Below are positions 8,028 through 14,291 of a stretch of 33,140 nucleotides of DNA, one piece after another (position 1 is the stretch's first letter; every line of letters starts with the position of its first letter). This stretch comes from Candidatus Zixiibacteriota bacterium (lineage in GTDB: Bacteria > Zixibacteria > MSB-5A5 > WJJR01): contig JBFMGX010000027.1 of the NCBI GenBank assembly GCA_040752595.1, positions 1 to 33,140 on the forward strand, read 5' to 3'. Made by a program: the position numbers and the translations under genes. The notes below the pieces were generated by a model, which saw only the letters and a program-made list of their open reading frames with translations, had not been told where the DNA came from and made no database searches.

Positions 8028-8040
8028 TGCGAGGTCCGGA

Positions 8041-8065
8041 CACGGGTCTAAAGACCCGTGGCACC
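8041..8065 (+). repeat. REP-like palindrome, GGGTCT family
   Basis: CACGGGTCT-AA-AGACCCGTG (8041-8060) is a perfect 9-bp inverted repeat with the tail GCACC. It lies between the RAYT start and the upstream gene, whose TAG stop (8048-8050) is inside the stem-loop. Confidence 0.92.
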
Positions 8066-8662
8066 AGGGATGTCCGAAAGGCGCAGCATGTTGATGATCT
8101 GTTGATCCGTGTACTCGCCCGTTAGGAAAAGTTCGTAGACCTGATCACCTTTCGAGTTCGGCTCCTTCAAGTAGCCGCGGTTCGACTTCCACATGGCCAG
8201 CAGTTTCGTTCGGACTGTATCTACGCAGGTCTCGAATTGCCCTACCCATTCGGGATTGCTCACGGTCGAATCTGGGTCTTTCTGGTGATGTAGATAGGTG
8301 TTGATGCGATCCCAAGAACTGCAGACCCACTCGAAATCAAAGGGAACATTCGAGCGTGTCAGACCGTTGGCCTGAAGCAGGAGCCTCGTGAAACGCAGCC
8401 GTTTCTCAAAGTCAGGGTCGACGCGGCGGATCATCCGAAGAACGACCTTCGGCTGATAGTCGCTTCTCCTAAGGTAGAGGTCGGGCTTCTTGGGATTCAG
8501 AACGAGCACCAGAAAATCTACAAGCGTTCGTTCCAAAGCACAACGCACCTCGAACGCAGCGTAGAATAGGTTCTGCAAGGTGTCCGTCTCTCGGAGCTTC
8601 TCGGCGCGCGTCAGGTAGCCGGTCGTCGTTACTTGGTAATCATCCGGTGCGTGAATGTACAC
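8048..8662 (-). CDS. Hypothetical helical protein in the recA-recX gap
   Basis: No family is recognised. With a GTG start at 8662 the product is about 204 residues, mostly helical and charged, without signal peptide or membrane segments. Notable stretches are LQNLFYAAFEVRCALERTLVDFL near the N-terminus, which has the look of a HEPN-like helix pair, and MLRLSDIPGATGL at the end. The open frame continues upstream of 8662, but that part is encoded by another REP palindrome (8689-8708) and lacks a start with a ribosome site; a GGGAG lies upstream of the GTG. The last residues and stop codon come from the palindrome at 8041-8060. Palindromes on both sides suggest it arrived or was fixed together with the repeats. 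Confidence 0.6.
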   Translation of the reverse strand: MYIHAPDDYQVTTTGYLTRAEKLRETDTLQNLFYAAFEVRCALERTLVDFLVLVLNPKKPDLYLRRSDYQPKVVLRMIRRVDPDFEKRLRFTRLLLQANGLTRSNVPFDFEWVCSSWDRINTYLHHQKDPDSTVSNPEWVGQFETCVDTVRTKLLAMWKSNRGYLKEPNSKGDQVYELFLTGEYTDQQIINMLRLSDIPGATGL

Positions 8663-8684
8663 CCCCTGCCACGTCTCCCGTCTC

Positions 8685-8708
8685 GTGCCACGGGTCTTCA
8701 GACCCGTG
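8685..8708 (-). repeat. REP-like palindrome, GGGTCT family
   Basis: CACGGGTCT-TC-AGACCCGTG (8689-8708) is a perfect 9-bp inverted repeat preceded by GTGC, so it is oriented to the minus strand. It separates the unknown gene from the lipoprotein gene. Confidence 0.92.
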
Positions 8709-8808
8709 CGCCTACATGGTGGACCGTGCCTTTGCAGTTGCATCCGAGGCGACGACTGACACGGTGTGTTCGTTCATCGCGCTCCGACCAGCCGCACTCG
8801 AAACGCTG

Positions 8809-9243
8809 TCAACGAAAACGGATCTCATATCGAGTGATCGACTCCTGCAAGAAGCTGTGGCCCCATCCCAGCAGCCGGCCCTCCTTGAAGACAAGCGGAA
8901 CGAGTTCATCATCCGAAATGGCACCGTCTTGCCGCTTGAGCTCAGCGTAGTAGTAGAAGACGTCGAGCGTATCCCGCGCGCCAGCATATATTTCGGTCTT
9001 GTACGGATTGCTCAGCACCTGTGTCTGTCTCCGGGGGTTGAGGGGCCCGACCTCCCACTTGTTGCTGATCTCAACAACCTCACTTCCCATTGCTGCCAGA
9101 GCCGAGTCTTGCGACATTCCCACTTTGAGCGACTGGAGGCGTATCCGGTTCCTGGCCCGAAACCGCTCCATCTGAGCTCCCATCCCGGCGCATCCCAGCA
9201 GAGCCGTCAGTATAAGTAGCAAGGCCATCGTGTTCTTCATCAT
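8809..9243 (-). CDS. Small lipoprotein with BamE/SmpA-like domain
   Basis: The 144-residue protein starts with a lipoprotein signal, MMKNTMALLLILTALLGC, with the lipidated cysteine at residue 18. The segment RLQSLKVGMSQDSALAAMG fits the 'LkvGMskdevlalmG' signature of the BamE/SmpA-OmlA and DUF3192 families, outer-membrane-associated small lipoproteins. A tyrosine-rich strand pair (DVFYYYAELK) and a GWGHSFLQE segment follow. GGAGGGTGG lies just upstream of the tandem ATGs at 9243 and 9240; the second has better spacing. Role in outer-membrane assembly is only suggested by the fold signature. The gene lies in the palindrome-bounded segment between recA and recX. Confidence 0.7.
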   Translation of the reverse strand: MMKNTMALLLILTALLGCAGMGAQMERFRARNRIRLQSLKVGMSQDSALAAMGSEVVEISNKWEVGPLNPRRQTQVLSNPYKTEIYAGARDTLDVFYYYAELKRQDGAISDDELVPLVFKEGRLLGWGHSFLQESITRYEIRFR

Positions 9244-9285
9244 CCACCCTCCAACTCACTCTGCCCCTTTGCCATAGAGATGCTG

Positions 9286-9358
9286 GCGCCACGGGTCTTT
9301 CCGATCCGTGATTCTCACTCCGATCTTCTCCGACACGGGTCTAAAGACCCGTGGCACA
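9286..9358. repeat. Inverted pair of REP-like palindromes downstream of recA
   Basis: A degenerate minus-oriented copy (CACGGGTC...GATCCGTG, 9290-9310) is followed after 23 bp by a perfect plus-oriented copy (CACGGGTCT-AA-AGACCCGTG, 9334-9353, tail GCACA). The arrangement repeats that at 7426-7498. Together the two pairs bound the insertion between recA and recX. Confidence 0.85.
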
Positions 9359-9371
9359 CATGCGAAACGTG

Positions 9372-10436
9372 CTATTTCCCCTTTACGCCTTCCACCTCCA
9401 CCACCGGCGCCGCCTTGATCATTCCCAACTGTGTGCGCACCTTGCGGTCGATTTCGGTGAAGAGCTCAGGATTGCCGGAGAGAAAGGTGATCGCTTGCTC
9501 GCGTCCCTGGCCGATCCGCTGATCGCCATACGAATACCACGAGCCGGACTTCTCCAGAATATTCTCCTTCGCCGCCAGATCGAGCAGGTCGCCGCACTTT
9601 GAGATCCCTTCGCCGTAGATGATGTCGAACTCCGCCTCGCGGAACGGCGGGGCGACTTTGTTTTTCACGACGCGCACACGCGTGCGGGCGCCCCTGACCA
9701 GATCGCCATCCTTGATCGAGGCGATCTTGCGGATGTCCATGCGCACCGTGGCGTAGAACTTCAGCGCGTTGCCGCCGGTCGTGGTCTCGGGATTGCCAAA
9801 CATCACGCCGATCTTCATGCGGATTTGATTGATGAAGACGACCGAAGTCTTGGACTTGGCGATGGTGGCGGTGAGCTTGCGCAGCGCCTGCGACATCAAC
9901 CGTGCCTGCAACCCCATCTGGGGGTCGCCCATCTCGCCTTCAATCTCGGCGCGCGGCACAAGTGCCGCCACGGAGTCGATCACGATCACATCGATGGCGC
10001 CGGAACGGACCAATGTCTCGGTGATCTCCAACGCCTGCTCGCCGGTGTCGGGTTGGGAGATGAGCAGATTGTCGAGGTCGACCCCGAGCTTGCGGGCATA
10101 GGTGACATCGAGCGCGTGCTCGGCATCGATGAACGCCGCATTCCCACTCGACAGTTGCGCCGCCGCGATAATCTGCAGCGCCAGCGTCGTCTTGCCCGAT
10201 GACTCCGGACCATAGATCTCGATCACCCGTCCGCGCGGCACGCCGCCGACGCCGAGAGCGTGGTCCAGTGAGATCGAGCCGGTGGAAATCGTCTCGACCG
10301 TGGGGTCGGCAGTCTCGCCGCCGAGACGCATGATCGATCCCTTGCCGAACTGCCGTTCAATCTGCATCACCGCCGACTCGAGGGCGCGCTTCTTACCGTT
10401 GTCGGACGGCGGCGGCTGCACCGGTGTCTTTGCCAT
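9372..10436 (-). CDS. recA: Recombinase A
   Basis: RecA forms filaments on single-stranded DNA, performs strand exchange and triggers LexA cleavage. The 354-residue protein has the Walker A motif GPESSGKTT (76-84), the Walker B region [16 protein letters not shown], the L1 region [24 protein letters not shown], and the L2 region with [22 protein letters not shown]. The ATG at 10436 has AAAGGA about 9 bases upstream and matches family starts; a TTG at 10520 would add 28 residues and is less likely. A promoter and an SOS-box palindrome lie upstream. Gene order pgsA-pgpA-cinA-thpR-recA on the same strand is conserved-looking. Repeats follow immediately after the stop. Confidence 0.98.
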   Translation of the reverse strand: MAKTPVQPPPSDNGKKRALESAVMQIERQFGKGSIMRLGGETADPTVETISTGSISLDHALGVGGVPRGRVIEIYGPESSGKTTLALQIIAAAQLSSGNAAFIDAEHALDVTYARKLGVDLDNLLISQPDTGEQALEITETLVRSGAIDVIVIDSVAALVPRAEIEGEMGDPQMGLQARLMSQALRKLTATIAKSKTSVVFINQIRMKIGVMFGNPETTTGGNALKFYATVRMDIRKIASIKDGDLVRGARTRVRVVKNKVAPPFREAEFDIIYGEGISKCGDLLDLAAKENILEKSGSWYSYGDQRIGQGREQAITFLSGNPELFTEIDRKVRTQLGMIKAAPVVEVEGVKGK

Positions 10437-10537
10437 GGCTTCGTCCTTTGCCCCAGCCGTCGCCTGCGACGGGCCGGTCTCTATGGGTTCGGATTCGCTC
10501 TGTTTCCAACCGACAATCAAATCGCTGTCGCCCGGTC

Positions 10538-10566
10538 AGTATACCAGCGGAAAAAGCCGCTGGCAA
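10538..10566 (-). promoter_or_regulatory. Sigma70-type promoter of recA
   Basis: On the minus strand TTGCCA (10566-10561) and TATACT (10543-10538) are separated by exactly 17 bp. Transcription would start near 10531, about 95 bases before the recA ATG. The spacer holds a perfect inverted repeat, CCAGCGG-N6-CCGCTGG (10544-10563), overlapping the -35 box by three bases. Confidence 0.8.
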
Positions 10567-10570
10567 GCGG

Positions 10571-10592
10571 AATCTGAACATTTGTTCAGATT
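10571..10592. promoter_or_regulatory. Probable LexA/SOS box upstream of recA
   Basis: A perfect 22-bp palindrome contains GAACATTTGTTC (10576-10587), matching the GAAC-N4-GTTC core of the Bacillus-type LexA operator. It begins 4 bp upstream of the recA -35 hexamer, a position consistent with repression by LexA. Position, symmetry and gene identity agree; the repressor gene is not in the window. Confidence 0.75.
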
Positions 10593-10622
10593 TCCCCAAA
10601 TGGCAGCCGGGCTTAATGGCAA

Positions 10623-10636
10623 GGGGCTAAAGCCCC
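10623..10636. repeat. Short palindrome at the thpR stop codon
   Basis: GGGGCTAAAGCCCC is a perfect 6-bp stem with a 2-base loop. On the minus strand it reads GGGGCTTTAGCCCC, and its central TAG is the thpR stop codon. Confidence 0.75.
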
Positions 10637-11202
10637 ATGTCTGCCGGTTCTTGCAGCGCAACGCTTGAAAGGACCGAATATGCAGCGCCTTTGGGGGAGA
10701 GAATCGAGCGCATAAGATCGATCTCACGGACGGGGATGGGGTCGGAACGATAGCTCATGTGAGAGGCGGCCTTGACCAGGCGATCGGCCGGGCCGGGTTC
10801 ACGCAGGCGTGCCAGAGTGATATGGGCGGAGAACGGACGCGCCTCGCGGGCGAATCCCAACGGCGCCAGTTGATCGTCCATCGCCGTGGCCAGCGGCTTG
10901 AGAATATCGAAGCCCGACTCGATCGCGATCCAAAAGACACGTGCCTTGCGTTCGTTGGGGAAGACACCGAAACCACCGAGCCGAATCTCGAATGGCCTCG
11001 CCCCGGCCGTGGCACGCGCGATGGCATCGGTGATCGGTTGCACCTGATCTTCGCGGATTTCATCGAGGAATTTCAGGGTCAGATGCAGATTGGTCGCCGG
11101 TACCCAACGGGCCGGTGGCCCGGCAGGTCGCAAACGATCAATGATGGCATCGATCTCGGCCTTGACATCATCCGGGAGATTGATGGCGATGAAAGAACGC
11201 AT
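10627..11202 (-). CDS. thpR: RNA 2',3'-cyclic phosphodiesterase (2H superfamily, LigT/ThpR)
   Basis: ThpR opens 2',3'-cyclic phosphate ends of RNA and was first described as a 2'-5' RNA ligase. The 191-residue protein has the two catalytic HxTx motifs of the 2H fold, HLTLKFL (H40, T42) and HITLAR (H127, T129), with the conserved FIAINLP start and FGVFPNERKARVFWIAI in between. It lies between cinA and recA on the same strand, a common location for this gene. The intergenic space to cinA is filled by one compound palindromic repeat. The final residues (DMGL) and stop come from a palindrome, so the C-terminus may have been reshaped. Confidence 0.93.
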   Translation of the reverse strand: MRSFIAINLPDDVKAEIDAIIDRLRPAGPPARWVPATNLHLTLKFLDEIREDQVQPITDAIARATAGARPFEIRLGGFGVFPNERKARVFWIAIESGFDILKPLATAMDDQLAPLGFAREARPFSAHITLARLREPGPADRLVKAASHMSYRSDPIPVREIDLMRSILSPKGAAYSVLSSVALQEPADMGL

Positions 11203-11211
11203 ATGTCATCC

Positions 11212-11262
11212 GTAGGGGCACGGCGTGCCGTGCCCAAGGGCGACCCAACGGGTCGCCCCTAC
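11212..11262. repeat. Compound palindromic element with GTAGGGGC ends
   Basis: The 51-bp unit starts GTAGGGGC and ends GCCCCTAC, an 8-bp inverted repeat. Inside are two perfect hairpins, GGGCACGGC-GT-GCCGTGCCC and GGGCGACCC-AAC-GGGTCGCCC. It occupies nearly the whole cinA-thpR intergenic gap, and its right end supplies the TAG stop of cinA. Confidence 0.9.
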
Positions 11263-12485
11263 ACAATCAGGCGCAACCGCAACATGTTCAACGCCGCCTG
11301 CGCGGCACGGGCCCGGATCATTTCACGATTGCCGAGGAAACGGAACTCCTCCGCCGTAGTGGTCGCGCCACGCATCGACAGGGCGATCCACACGAGGCCG
11401 ACCGGCTTCTCCGCTGTTCCACCATCCGGACCGGCAATGCCGGTGATACTGAGGGCGCAAGCGGCACCGGTGCGGGCACGCGCGCCTTCGGCCATGGCCC
11501 GAGCCACCGGCTCAGACACCGCGCCGTGCGCGTCGATCAACCCCGCGTCGACACCAAGCAGATCAATCTTCGCGCGGTTGGCATAGGTGACAAACGCGGC
11601 GAGCATATAGGCCGACGATCCGGGAATATCGGTCATCCGCTTGGCCGCCAACCCGCCGGTGCATGACTCGGCCAGCGCCAAAGTGAGTCCCCGCTCCCGC
11701 AGTAACCTGGCCAGCACGTCCTCCAGACCGATATCCTCCTCCGCATAGATCGCCGGCCCAATCAGCGGCCGGATCTCGTCGGCGAAACTCGCCAATCTCA
11801 GCGACGCATCCAAGCCGACCGCCGTGACCCGCAAGCGGACGCCGAGCTCCGACGGGAGAAAGGCGACCTCCAGATCGGCGTGCTTCTTGATCGCCGCTTC
11901 AAGGGTCTCATAGAGCCGCGATTCTGGCCACCCGGTGGTGGACCAGACAAACGAGGCGGCTGTCGATTTGGCCTGCGCGGCGATGCGTGGAACAATGTAA
12001 TCGGCGACCATCGGACGCATCTCGCGCGGCACGCCGGGTACCGCGACCAACGTTGACGTGCCGGTGGTTAGGAGAATTCCCACCGCGGTGCCGACCGGAT
12101 TGGGGAGTGTCTCGACGTCGCGCGGCAGGAGTGCCTGTGCTTCAATGAGCGGTGTCAATGGACGACCGACCCGCGCCAGACGCTCCCTCAATTCCACCAG
12201 AATTTCATCGCGGAGAACCAACGGCCTGTCGAAGACCCGGGAAATCGCGTTCTTGGTGACATCGTCATGGGTCGGTCCGAGACCGCCGGAGACAATCACC
12301 CACTCGGCATGGGCCAGCGACTCGCGCACTGTCGCGACAATCGTCTCGAGATCGTCGGGGATGGAGATCTGCCGCGCCAGACGCAGACCGGCGCGCGCCA
12401 GTTGATCGCCGATGAACGCCGCATTGGTGTTCAGCGTCACCCCGGACAGCAGCTCAGAACCGATGGTGATGAGGTCGATGGTCAT
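11259..12485 (-). CDS. cinA: CinA-like protein (molybdopterin-binding-like domain plus PncC nicotinamide-nucleotide amidase)
   Basis: The 408-residue protein has the two-domain CinA layout. The N-terminal MoaB/COG1058 domain shows MTIDLITIGSELLSG and VIVSGGLGPTHDDVT and acts on ADP-ribose-type substrates in pyridine-nucleotide salvage. The C-terminal PncC domain shows ALAESCTGGLAAKRMTDIPG, AFVTYANRAKIDLLGV and SITGIAGPDGGTAEKPVGLVWIA and deamidates NMN. cinA upstream of recA is a well-known arrangement in Gram-positive bacteria, where cinA is competence- or damage-induced with recA. It follows a lipoprotein gene by 28 bp. The TAG stop is the first three bases of a GGGGC-type palindrome on the minus strand. 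Confidence 0.96.
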   Translation of the reverse strand: MTIDLITIGSELLSGVTLNTNAAFIGDQLARAGLRLARQISIPDDLETIVATVRESLAHAEWVIVSGGLGPTHDDVTKNAISRVFDRPLVLRDEILVELRERLARVGRPLTPLIEAQALLPRDVETLPNPVGTAVGILLTTGTSTLVAVPGVPREMRPMVADYIVPRIAAQAKSTAASFVWSTTGWPESRLYETLEAAIKKHADLEVAFLPSELGVRLRVTAVGLDASLRLASFADEIRPLIGPAIYAEEDIGLEDVLARLLRERGLTLALAESCTGGLAAKRMTDIPGSSAYMLAAFVTYANRAKIDLLGVDAGLIDAHGAVSEPVARAMAEGARARTGAACALSITGIAGPDGGTAEKPVGLVWIALSMRGATTTAEEFRFLGNREMIRARAAQAALNMLRLRLIV

Positions 12486-12513
12486 GGGGTATCAGGTGCG
12501 CAGAAGACGGCAG

Positions 12514-12903
12514 TCATTTCCACGCGATTGCCAAAGCTTGGATGACGTCTTTGTTAGAAGTACTGATGCTCCCTTTTCCCTCGTAGACGCCACCGGAAAC
12601 AACAGTCTCAGTTGTCAGACCCTGAACGATGATGGCGTCGGCTCCAGCTTCCCGCGCCTTCTGCTTAAGCAACGACATCATTTTCTCGGGGGAAGAGGCG
12701 ATCTTAGAGCGGGCTCGGACCTTTATGATCCCTACTTCAACAAAGGGCTTCTCGGGACGTTCAGACAGTACTTCTATGCGATCGGCAAGCTGCATGTCGG
12801 GTGGGTCATTCATGGGGAAGAACTTGACGCTTGGACCGCATGAGCCCAAGAAGGCTACGCCCAGCAAAAACCCGAGTAGGCTTGTGCGTCTTCTGTTCGT
12901 CAC
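12514..12903 (-). CDS. Small lipoprotein of unknown function
   Basis: The GTG start at 12903 is preceded by GGGAGGA at ideal distance and gives 129 residues. The N-terminus is a lipoprotein signal (basic NRRRTS, hydrophobic LLGFLLGVAFLGSC, cysteine at residue 22). The mature part has one compact domain with FVEVGIIKVRAR and LLKQKAREAGADAIIVQGL, a strand-helix-strand pattern common in small bacterial lipoproteins whose roles are unknown. The frame remains open upstream, but that part is encoded by palindromic repeats. It lies between pgpA and cinA on the same strand, 28 bp before cinA, and is probably co-transcribed with it. Confidence 0.75.
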   Translation of the reverse strand: MTNRRRTSLLGFLLGVAFLGSCGPSVKFFPMNDPPDMQLADRIEVLSERPEKPFVEVGIIKVRARSKIASSPEKMMSLLKQKAREAGADAIIVQGLTTETVVSGGVYEGKGSISTSNKDVIQALAIAWK

Positions 12904-12925
12904 AGCATTCCTCCCATCGCAGTGC

Positions 12926-12977
12926 CCCACCCGAAGGGTGGGAATCCATCGACGGGCACGGCACGCCGTGCCCCTAC
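12926..12977. repeat. Two adjacent palindromes between pgpA and the lipoprotein gene
   Basis: CCCACCC-GAA-GGGTGGG (12926-12942) is followed by GGGCACGGC-AC-GCCGTGCCC (12954-12973) and CTAC. The second has the same arms as the left hairpin of the compound element at 11212-11262. Read on the minus strand it begins TAGGGGCACGGC, and that TAG is the pgpA stop. Confidence 0.88.
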
Positions 12978-13510
12978 AGACCAAACCACGCCGGCCATAT
13001 CAATATCAGAATCCGCACGGCAACATTCGTGTACACCGCCGCCATCAGATCATCGGCGGTGACGCCCCAGCCGCCGGGGAGATTCTCGAGACGGCGGGTC
13101 GGAAACGGTTTCCAGACATCGAAGATGCGGAACAGCACAAAGACCGGGACAATCGTGTGCCAGCGCGACGGCAGACCCAGAAAGCAGACGAAGACGCCCG
13201 CCCACTCGTCGATGACGATGCGCCCCGAGTCGTGACCAAAGATGTCCTCCGCCGCACCCGAGGCCCAGATCGACAGCATGATCACCGCGACGGTGCTGGC
13301 GGTGTAGACAATATCGTTGCCGGTCTGAAGAAGCCACCACGCCAGAAACGTAGCGGGAATCGTTCCCCACGTCCCAGAGTAGGGACGAATCAAGCCGAAA
13401 CCAAAGCCGGAGGCCAAGAGCGCGATAAGCGGACGCTCTCGCCAGCGCTCCCTGGGAGGCATCGTGGTGTCGGCGCCTTTGCGCCAGCCGGTCTGTGTGC
13501 CGATGGACAT
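12974..13510 (-). CDS. pgpA: Phosphatidylglycerophosphatase A
   Basis: PgpA removes the phosphate of phosphatidylglycerol phosphate to give phosphatidylglycerol, acting at the inner membrane directly after PgsA. The 178-residue protein shows the family segments GFGFGLIRPYSGTWGTIPA, RIVIDEWAGVFVCFLGLP, FRIFDVWKPFP and GGWGVTADDLMAAVYTN, with several hydrophobic helices. The start could be ATG 13510 or the ATG 16 codons further in; neither has a strong ribosome site. pgsA ends 26 bp upstream on the same strand, so the two consecutive phospholipid steps are adjacent. The stop codon is in a palindrome. Confidence 0.94.
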   Translation of the reverse strand: MSIGTQTGWRKGADTTMPPRERWRERPLIALLASGFGFGLIRPYSGTWGTIPATFLAWWLLQTGNDIVYTASTVAVIMLSIWASGAAEDIFGHDSGRIVIDEWAGVFVCFLGLPSRWHTIVPVFVLFRIFDVWKPFPTRRLENLPGGWGVTADDLMAAVYTNVAVRILILIWPAWFGL

Positions 13511-13536
13511 GGTTTGCTCAGAGAATCAAGCGATCA

Positions 13537-14124
13537 TCACCGCATCACGTTTTTGAACAGCGCCGCGTGCTTTCTGATGTAGTCGACGCCGGTGGCGACC
13601 GTCACGAACATCGTCAGACCCATCATCCAATCGAACACCGTGATCGTCGTGTGGCTCTCGAAAATCCTCCAATTGTACCCCAGGGGGACCAGCATCGCCT
13701 TGAGGTAGACAAACAGCAGGATCACACTGATCGTGAGCATCTGCAAGACGGTTTTCAGACGCGCCCCCGGCGTGGGGACAATCAGCATACCGCGGTAGGC
13801 AGCCAGCGAACGAAAGCCGGTGATGAAGAACTCGCGGCCGACGATCACGGTGACCATCCAGCCGCGCAGATACCCAAGTGCCACCAGTGAGATCATGGCG
13901 GTCGAGGCCAGGATCTTGTCGGCGAGTGGATCCATGAACTTGCCGAAGCCGGTCGTCAGCCCCCGGCGGCGGGCGAAATACCCGTCGCCGAGATCGGTGA
14001 GCGCCGCCACGACGAACACGATCAGCGAGGCGAGCTTGGCGCGGGTGTCGTCGATCAGAATCAACGCCATGAACACCGGCGACAGGGCGATCCGCGCGAG
14101 CGTGAGTTTGTTGGGGAGGTTCAT
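13537..14124 (-). CDS. pgsA: CDP-diacylglycerol-glycerol-3-phosphate 3-phosphatidyltransferase
   Basis: PgsA makes phosphatidylglycerol phosphate from CDP-diacylglycerol and glycerol-3-phosphate in the inner membrane. The CDP-alcohol phosphatidyltransferase signature D-x2-D-G-x2-A-R-x8-G-x3-D-x3-D is complete (D44 to D69, in TDLGDGYFARRRG and GKFMDPLADK). The start ATG 14124 gives MNLPNKLTLARI, the usual family N-terminus, and a length of 195 residues; an upstream ATG at 14166 would add 14 residues. It is the first gene of the long minus-strand series and is divergent from the AAA+ regulator. Its acceptor is G3P, whereas the GGGP-synthase-like enzyme downstream would need the opposite isomer, G1P. 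Confidence 0.94.
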   Translation of the reverse strand: MNLPNKLTLARIALSPVFMALILIDDTRAKLASLIVFVVAALTDLGDGYFARRRGLTTGFGKFMDPLADKILASTAMISLVALGYLRGWMVTVIVGREFFITGFRSLAAYRGMLIVPTPGARLKTVLQMLTISVILLFVYLKAMLVPLGYNWRIFESHTTITVFDWMMGLTMFVTVATGVDYIRKHAALFKNVMR

Positions 14125-14242
14125 GGCGGCACCACGTCCACCAGGACTGCGTTGACGGATGGACATCTTACCACGACGTGCCGGTACATGTCAATGAAGA
14201 CCGGGAATCGCGACCGGGTCTCGCGCCGTGACGCCAATCGTC

Positions 14243-14271
14243 TTGACAGCGTCGCCTCTGTGATTCACACT
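14243..14271 (+). promoter_or_regulatory. Candidate promoter of the AAA+ regulator gene
   Basis: A perfect TTGACA (14243-14248) is followed after 17 bp by CACACT (14266-14271), a weak -10 match. It lies 20 bp upstream of the ATG at 14292, which would give a very short leader. Confidence 0.3.
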
Positions 14272-14291
14272 CACAACAGCGGAGTCATCAT

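Larger units (their letters stand above)
7426..8065 (-). mobile_element. Transposase gene framed by its putative cognate REP palindromes
   Basis: The REP-associated transposase at 7509-8027 has an inverted palindrome pair just past its stop and another palindrome 13 bp upstream of its start codon, all with the CACGGGTCT core and GCACC tail. This REP-RAYT-REP layout is the usual one for these domesticated transposases. Exact element ends cannot be defined, because these elements do not leave classic target duplications. Confidence 0.55.

Noticed and set aside
7426-9353. CRISPR array suggested by repeated palindromes
   Set aside because: Copies are irregularly spaced, alternate in orientation and have genes between them; no cas genes are present.
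10436-10520. TTG at 10520 as recA start
   Set aside because: It would add 28 unconserved residues, and the ATG at 10436 has a proper ribosome site and the family N-terminus.
14166-14291. Sigma54 (-24/-12) promoter near the AAA+ regulator
   Set aside because: I looked for the GG-N10-GC pattern with family context and found no convincing match there.
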